Origin: Suilimivivens sp964458255
Lineage (GTDB): Bacteria > Bacillota > Clostridia > Lachnospirales > Lachnospiraceae
Length of the DNA: 10,630 bases
Direction: 5' to 3'
Assembly: GCA_964458255.1 (NCBI GenBank)
Contig: CAYWHY010000048.1
Location: 1-10,630, forward strand
The translations under genes and the position numbers were made by a program. The first letter of the stretch is position 1. Each line of letters begins with the position of its first letter. The notes below the pieces were generated by a model. That model was not told where the DNA came from. It did not search any database and worked only from the letters and a program-made list of their open reading frames with translations. Positions 7,433-10,630 of this stretch are shown here, piece by piece.

Positions 7433-8383
7433 ATGGATAAAAAGAAACCTTTAATTATACTGACAGGTCCTACTGCAGTTGGGAAAACTGCTCTTTCAGT
7501 CAAGCTGGCAAAGACCATTGACGGAGAAATTATTTCCGCTGATTCCATGCAGGTATATAAATACATGGATATCGGCTCTGCCAAAATCAGGTCTGATGAG
7601 ATGGAAGGAGTTCCGCATCACCTGATAGATGTTCTTATGCCGGAGGAAGAGTGCAATGTTGTCTCTTTTCAGAAAATGGCTAAAGAATGCCTTGAAGGAA
7701 TTTATGAACGCGGTCATATTCCGGTTGTTGCAGGCGGAACAGGATTTTACATTCAGGCTCTTTTGTATGATATTGATTTTGAAGAGGAAGAGGAAACTGC
7801 AGTTCTTCGGAGTTCTCTGGAAAAATTAGCAAAAGAAAAGGGCAATCATTTTATGCACGAGCGTCTGCGAAAGGTAGATCCTAATGCTGCTGAAGAAATT
7901 CATGAGAATAATGTAAAACGTGTTATCAGGGCACTTGAATTTTATGAGATAAACCATTTTCCGATTTCTGAGCATAACAAAGAACAGCGGCAAAAAGATG
8001 CTTCCTATCATTTTTGCTATTTTGTGTTAAATGATGAAAGACAACATTTATACGACCGGATTGATAAAAGGGTTGATATAATGCTTGAGAACGGTCTTCT
8101 TGAGGAAGTTAAGAAGTTAAAGGACATGGGCTATCATAGAGGGATGGTATCCATGCAGGGACTTGGTTATAAAGAAATGCTTGCTTATTTGGAAGGTGAG
8201 ATTTCTTTTGAAGAAGCCGTTTATTTAATCAAGCGTGATTCCAGACGTTTTGCCAAAAGACAGCTTACATGGTTTAGAAGAGAAAAAGAGGTGATTTGGG
8301 TAGATAAGCCTTCTTTTTCATATGATGATAACAGGATTTTGGCATTTATGCTGGAGAAACTGAAGCAGAAAGGAATACTTTAA
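7433..8383 (+). CDS. miaA: tRNA dimethylallyltransferase MiaA
   Basis: MiaA transfers a dimethylallyl group from DMAPP to N6 of A37 in tRNAs that read codons starting with U, giving i6A37, which MiaB then methylthiolates. The 316-residue length matches the family. The P-loop-like DMAPP-binding motif GPTAVGKT is at residues 12-19, the catalytic aspartate region SADSMQVY at 35-42 (Asp37), and GGTGFYIQ at 101-108. The C-terminal half contains the conserved MQGLGYKEM segment and the basic RRFAKRQLTWFRR stretch involved in tRNA contact. It lies between mutL (10-base gap) and the PLP enzyme gene (1-base gap), so co-transcription is very likely. The mutL-miaA adjacency is widely conserved in bacteria. 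In many Firmicutes hfq follows miaA; here it does not. Confidence 0.97.
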   Translation: MDKKKPLIILTGPTAVGKTALSVKLAKTIDGEIISADSMQVYKYMDIGSAKIRSDEMEGVPHHLIDVLMPEEECNVVSFQKMAKECLEGIYERGHIPVVAGGTGFYIQALLYDIDFEEEEETAVLRSSLEKLAKEKGNHFMHERLRKVDPNAAEEIHENNVKRVIRALEFYEINHFPISEHNKEQRQKDASYHFCYFVLNDERQHLYDRIDKRVDIMLENGLLEEVKKLKDMGYHRGMVSMQGLGYKEMLAYLEGEISFEEAVYLIKRDSRRFAKRQLTWFRREKEVIWVDKPSFSYDDNRILAFMLEKLKQKGIL

Positions 8384-8384
8384 T

Positions 8385-9689
8385 ATGAATTTATCGCAGG
8401 AAATGTATGAAAAAATGGGTATCAGCACGGAGGTTTATAACTTTTGTGAAACTATATGGAAGTCGCTTGAGGAACGTTTTAAGCAGGTGGATGCTGTTTC
8501 TGAATACAATCAGATGAAGGTAATTGGTGCCATGCAGAAAAATAAGGTCAGTGAGGCATGCCTGCTGGGGACGACAGGCTACGGATACAATGACTTGGGA
8601 CGAGAAACGCTTGAGGCGGTATATGCCGATATTTTTCATACAGAGGATGCGTTGGTCCGTCCGCAGATCACTTGCGGAACACACGCACTTGCACTTGCAC
8701 TTATGAGTAATTTACGTCCCGGAGACGAGCTTCTTTCTCCTGTCGGGAAGCCTTATGATACATTAGAAGAAGTTATTGGCATCAGACCTTCTAAGGGGTC
8801 TTTAAAAGAGTATGGTATTTCTTATCGTCAGGTTGACCTTTTGCCTGATGGCGGTTTTAACTATGAGGAAATAAAGAAGGCAATTAATGATAAAACAAAA
8901 ATGATAACGATACAGCGTTCTAAAGGATATCAGACAAGGCCTACATTATCTGTCGGCAGAATCGGTGAACTGATTACTTTTGTTAAGAATATTAAACCGG
9001 ATATTATTTGCATGGTAGATAACTGTTATGGAGAATTTACGGAAACTATTGAGCCATCCGATGTAGGGGCTGATTTGGTGGTAGGTTCTCTTATCAAAAA
9101 TCCGGGAGGAGGACTGGCTCCCATCGGTGGCTATCTGGCAGGGAAAAAGGAATGTGTGGAAAATGCTGCGTATCGTCTGACTTCACCCGGCCTTGGTAAA
9201 GAGGTTGGTGCATCTTTACAAGTAATGAATTCTTTTTATCAGGGGATTTTTTTATCACCAAGTGTAACCGCAAATGCTTTAAAGAGTGCCATTTTTGCAG
9301 CAAATATTTATGAACGTTTAGGATTTGCCGTAGTGCCGGACAGTAAAGAGAGCAGACATGATATTATTCAGGCTGTTACTTTTGGAACTCCGGAAGGTGT
9401 AATAGCTTTTTGTCAGGGGATTCAGCAAGCGGCAGCTGTAGATGGACATGTAACTCCGGAGCCGTGGGACATGCCCGGATATGATAGTCCGGTAATTATG
9501 GCTGCAGGAGCTTTTGTATCAGGTTCTTCCATCGAACTGAGTGCCGATGGTCCCATTAAGCCGCCTTACGCAGTGTATTTTCAGGGAGGACTTACCTGGC
9601 AGCATGGTAAATTTGGTATTATGAAAACATTGCAGATGTTAGTTGAAAAAGGAATTGTTGCGTCGAATTTAAGAGATTTTATGAAATAA
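8385..9689 (+). CDS. PLP-dependent methionine gamma-lyase family protein ('aluminum resistance' family, YnbB-like)
   Basis: This 434-residue protein belongs to the PF06838 branch of fold-type I PLP enzymes, often annotated 'aluminum resistance protein' and represented by Bacillus subtilis YnbB. Visible features are an N-terminal GTTGYGYNDLGRE glycine-rich segment, a cofactor-site region with SGT-like TCGTHALALAL, the Asp212 motif VDNCYGEF (the aspartate expected to contact the PLP pyridine nitrogen), and the probable Schiff-base Lys238 in GSLIKNPGGGLAP. The family resembles Cys/Met-metabolism lyases, but its physiological substrate is not established, so a cystathionine or methionine lyase role is only inferred. 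The ATG at 8385 follows the miaA stop by one base, with AGGA at 8371-8374 inside miaA as ribosome binding site. A tandem GCACTT x3 at 8685-8702 encodes Ala-Leu repeats in frame. Confidence 0.92.
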   Translation: MNLSQEMYEKMGISTEVYNFCETIWKSLEERFKQVDAVSEYNQMKVIGAMQKNKVSEACLLGTTGYGYNDLGRETLEAVYADIFHTEDALVRPQITCGTHALALALMSNLRPGDELLSPVGKPYDTLEEVIGIRPSKGSLKEYGISYRQVDLLPDGGFNYEEIKKAINDKTKMITIQRSKGYQTRPTLSVGRIGELITFVKNIKPDIICMVDNCYGEFTETIEPSDVGADLVVGSLIKNPGGGLAPIGGYLAGKKECVENAAYRLTSPGLGKEVGASLQVMNSFYQGIFLSPSVTANALKSAIFAANIYERLGFAVVPDSKESRHDIIQAVTFGTPEGVIAFCQGIQQAAAVDGHVTPEPWDMPGYDSPVIMAAGAFVSGSSIELSADGPIKPPYAVYFQGGLTWQHGKFGIMKTLQMLVEKGIVASNLRDFMK

Positions 9690-9727
9690 ACTGTCGAATG
9701 AAACCTATAAAAAATCTGTGAAATCGG

Positions 9728-9756
9728 TGTACATAAAAGTTTTTCTGTGATAAGAT
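9728..9756 (+). promoter_or_regulatory. Predicted sigma-A promoter for the DUF4321-radC unit
   Basis: TGTACA (9728-9733, four of six matches to the -35 consensus) is separated by exactly 17 bases from TAAGAT (9751-9756, five of six for -10). A TG at 9748-9749 sits one base before the -10, forming an extended -10. Transcription would begin near 9763, leaving a short leader before the ribosome binding site at 9780-9784. No terminator hairpin is visible between the PLP gene stop and this point, so read-through is also possible. Confidence 0.55.
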
Positions 9757-9779
9757 ATTTTTATATGCGAAAGAAGAGT

Positions 9780-9784
9780 GGAGG
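9780..9784 (+). promoter_or_regulatory. Strong ribosome binding site of the DUF4321 gene
   Basis: GGAGG is a full-strength Shine-Dalgarno core 6 bases before the ATG at 9791. It supports the small downstream reading frame as a real gene. Confidence 0.85.
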
Positions 9785-9790
9785 TAAAAA

Positions 9791-10027
9791 ATGCGTAAGA
9801 ATAACTGGGCATGTTTTCTGCTGATTTTGGCAGGAATTGTCATTGGTGGTTTTATTGGGAATTTATTTCCTTCAACATGGTTAAATTATGGGCAAACCTT
9901 CGGCTTGGCAAGTCCGGTTGTATTTGATATAGGTATTATGTGCCTTACTTTTGGACTTACCATAAAGATTACCGTGGCCAGCATTATCGGAATCATAATC
10001 GGAATTCTTATCTACCGTTACCTTTAG
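9791..10027 (+). CDS. DUF4321 domain-containing small membrane protein
   Basis: This 78-residue protein matches my recollection of the DUF4321 family of clostridial membrane proteins of unknown function. It has an N-terminal basic stub (MRKNN), a first helix at about residues 6-26 with glycine-rich GIVIGGFIGNLF, a conserved middle WLNYGQTFGL, and a C-terminal hydrophobic stretch at about 43-76 ending in YRYL. This gives two, possibly three, membrane segments. The strong GGAGG ribosome binding site and the promoter upstream support expression. In clostridia such genes commonly lie beside radC and the mreBCD cell-shape genes, which fits the radC that follows, but no function follows from that. 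It is not antisense noise: the protein has an ordered hydrophobic pattern and its own translation signals. Confidence 0.85.
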   Translation: MRKNNWACFLLILAGIVIGGFIGNLFPSTWLNYGQTFGLASPVVFDIGIMCLTFGLTIKITVASIIGIIIGILIYRYL

Positions 10028-10039
10028 TACAAAGAATTT

Positions 10040-10076
10040 TTCTTTCCGTTCTAAAGAGAGAAAGGACCGGAAAGGA
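10040..10076 (+). promoter_or_regulatory. Inverted repeat overlapping the radC ribosome binding site
   Basis: TTCTTTCCG (10040-10048) can pair with CGGAAAGGA (10068-10076) over 9 base pairs including one G-T wobble, with a 19-base loop. The right arm contains the GGAAAGGA ribosome binding site of radC, 6 bases before its ATG. The hairpin lacks a following T tract, so it is not a terminator. It could lower radC translation, or it could be a chance pairing of purine- and pyrimidine-rich runs. Confidence 0.35.
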
Positions 10077-10082
10077 TAAATA

Positions 10083-10630
10083 ATGACACAATCAAACCAA
10101 AAAGACGATTTGCCATACGAAAAATTTATAAGACTCGGTGCTGAAAATCTGTCAGAAACAGAATTACTTGCAATTATTTTAAGAACAGGCACCAAAAACT
10201 GCTCGGCTCTTATGTTGGCAGATGAAATTCTTTCACTTGCAGAAGGAAAGGAAAAAGGGTTAAATGCCCTGCATCATTTAACATTGCAGGAGCTTATGAG
10301 GATTCCCGGAATCGGTGAAGTCAAAGCAGTTAAAATTAAATGCATCGCAGAGCTTGCCAAAAGGATGGCACAACAAAAGGCGAAAGAAAGTCTTCGATTT
10401 GATAAACCGGAAACAGTGGCTTCTTATTTTATGGAAGAACTTCGCCATGAAGAAAAAGAAAAGATTTTACTGTTATCATTGGATAATAAATTACAATTAA
10501 TCGAAAAATATGTATTATCCATTGGAACGATAAATGCCTCTTTACTGTCTCCCAGAGAGGTGTTTGTACAAGCCCTAAAAAATCAGGCGTCTTATATTAT
10601 GCTTTTGCATAATCATCCAAGTGGAGATCC
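10083..10630 (+). CDS. radC: RadC family JAB/MPN+ domain protein, truncated by the window edge
   Basis: The frame is open from the ATG at 10083 to the right edge, giving 182 complete codons of a protein usually about 225-230 residues long. The N-terminus has the RadC pattern LPYEKFIRLGAENLSETELLAIILRTGT. A helix-hairpin-helix motif follows at about residues 69-90 (LMRIPGIGEVKAVKI), and then a JAB/MPN+ metalloprotease-like domain that reaches the zinc-binding motif His176-x-His178-PSGD at the edge. The remaining Ser/Asp ligand region lies outside. RadC is named a DNA repair protein, but its original link to repair has been doubted and its biochemical activity is not settled. The ribosome binding site AAAGGA sits at 10071-10076. 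The gene follows the DUF4321 gene by 55 bases and is probably co-transcribed with it. Confidence 0.93.
   Translation, partial: MTQSNQKDDLPYEKFIRLGAENLSETELLAIILRTGTKNCSALMLADEILSLAEGKEKGLNALHHLTLQELMRIPGIGEVKAVKIKCIAELAKRMAQQKAKESLRFDKPETVASYFMEELRHEEKEKILLLSLDNKLQLIEKYVLSIGTINASLLSPREVFVQALKNQASYIMLLHNHPSGD

Noticed and set aside
8685..8702. GCACTT x3 tandem hexamer in the PLP enzyme gene
   Set aside because: It encodes Ala-Leu repeats in a helix near the cofactor site. It is too short and in-frame to suggest a regulatory or mobile repeat.
9881..10195. 104-codon minus-strand open frame across the DUF4321-radC junction
   Set aside because: Both sense-strand genes are supported by family motifs and ribosome binding sites. 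The antisense product is low-complexity and resembles no family.
1..10630. Mobile elements, CRISPR arrays, tRNA/rRNA genes, riboswitches
   Set aside because: I found no terminal inverted repeats with a transposase, no spaced direct repeats, no tRNA-like clover-leaf sequence, and no leader long enough or conserved enough to support a riboswitch.

Overview
The window looks like an AT-rich, low-GC Gram-positive chromosome, most likely a clostridial anaerobe of the Lachnospiraceae type. This is an inference from codon use, strong purine-rich ribosome binding sites, an endonuclease-type MutL, and the clostridial neighbours (a PF06838 'aluminum resistance' PLP protein and a DUF4321 membrane protein). 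I cannot assign a genus. All nine genes lie on the + strand. There are no tRNA or rRNA genes, insertion sequences, CRISPR arrays or phage genes, and no gene-free stretch longer than about 165 bases.

Layout. Bases 1-163 are intergenic and hold a strong Rho-independent terminator for a gene to the left. Next come a small GtrA-type membrane protein (164-598) and an unnamed protein (609-1364) that I read as a PD-(D/E)XK nuclease-like domain joined to a C-terminal winged helix. The latter overlaps the start of miaB by 14 bases. Then follow miaB (1351-2787), mutS (2837-5482), mutL (5512-7422), miaA (7433-8383) and a PLP-dependent methionine gamma-lyase-family protein (8385-9689). The gaps from mutS to the PLP gene are only 29, 10 and 1 bases, which suggests one long transcript. 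A 101-base gap then carries a credible sigma-A-type promoter for a second unit: a DUF4321 protein (9791-10027) and radC (10083 to beyond the right edge, truncated there).

How the genes work together. MiaA and MiaB are sequential enzymes of the tRNA A37 pathway (i6A, then ms2i6A). They bracket MutS and MutL, the recognition and endonuclease components of methyl-independent mismatch repair. Both Mut proteins carry sequences that resemble beta-clamp-binding pentapeptides (QISLF in MutS, QLNLF in the MutL linker). Most of this is ordinary, conserved chromosomal content. The least described element is the nuclease-like/winged-helix gene coupled to miaB; I saw no convincing new multi-gene system.
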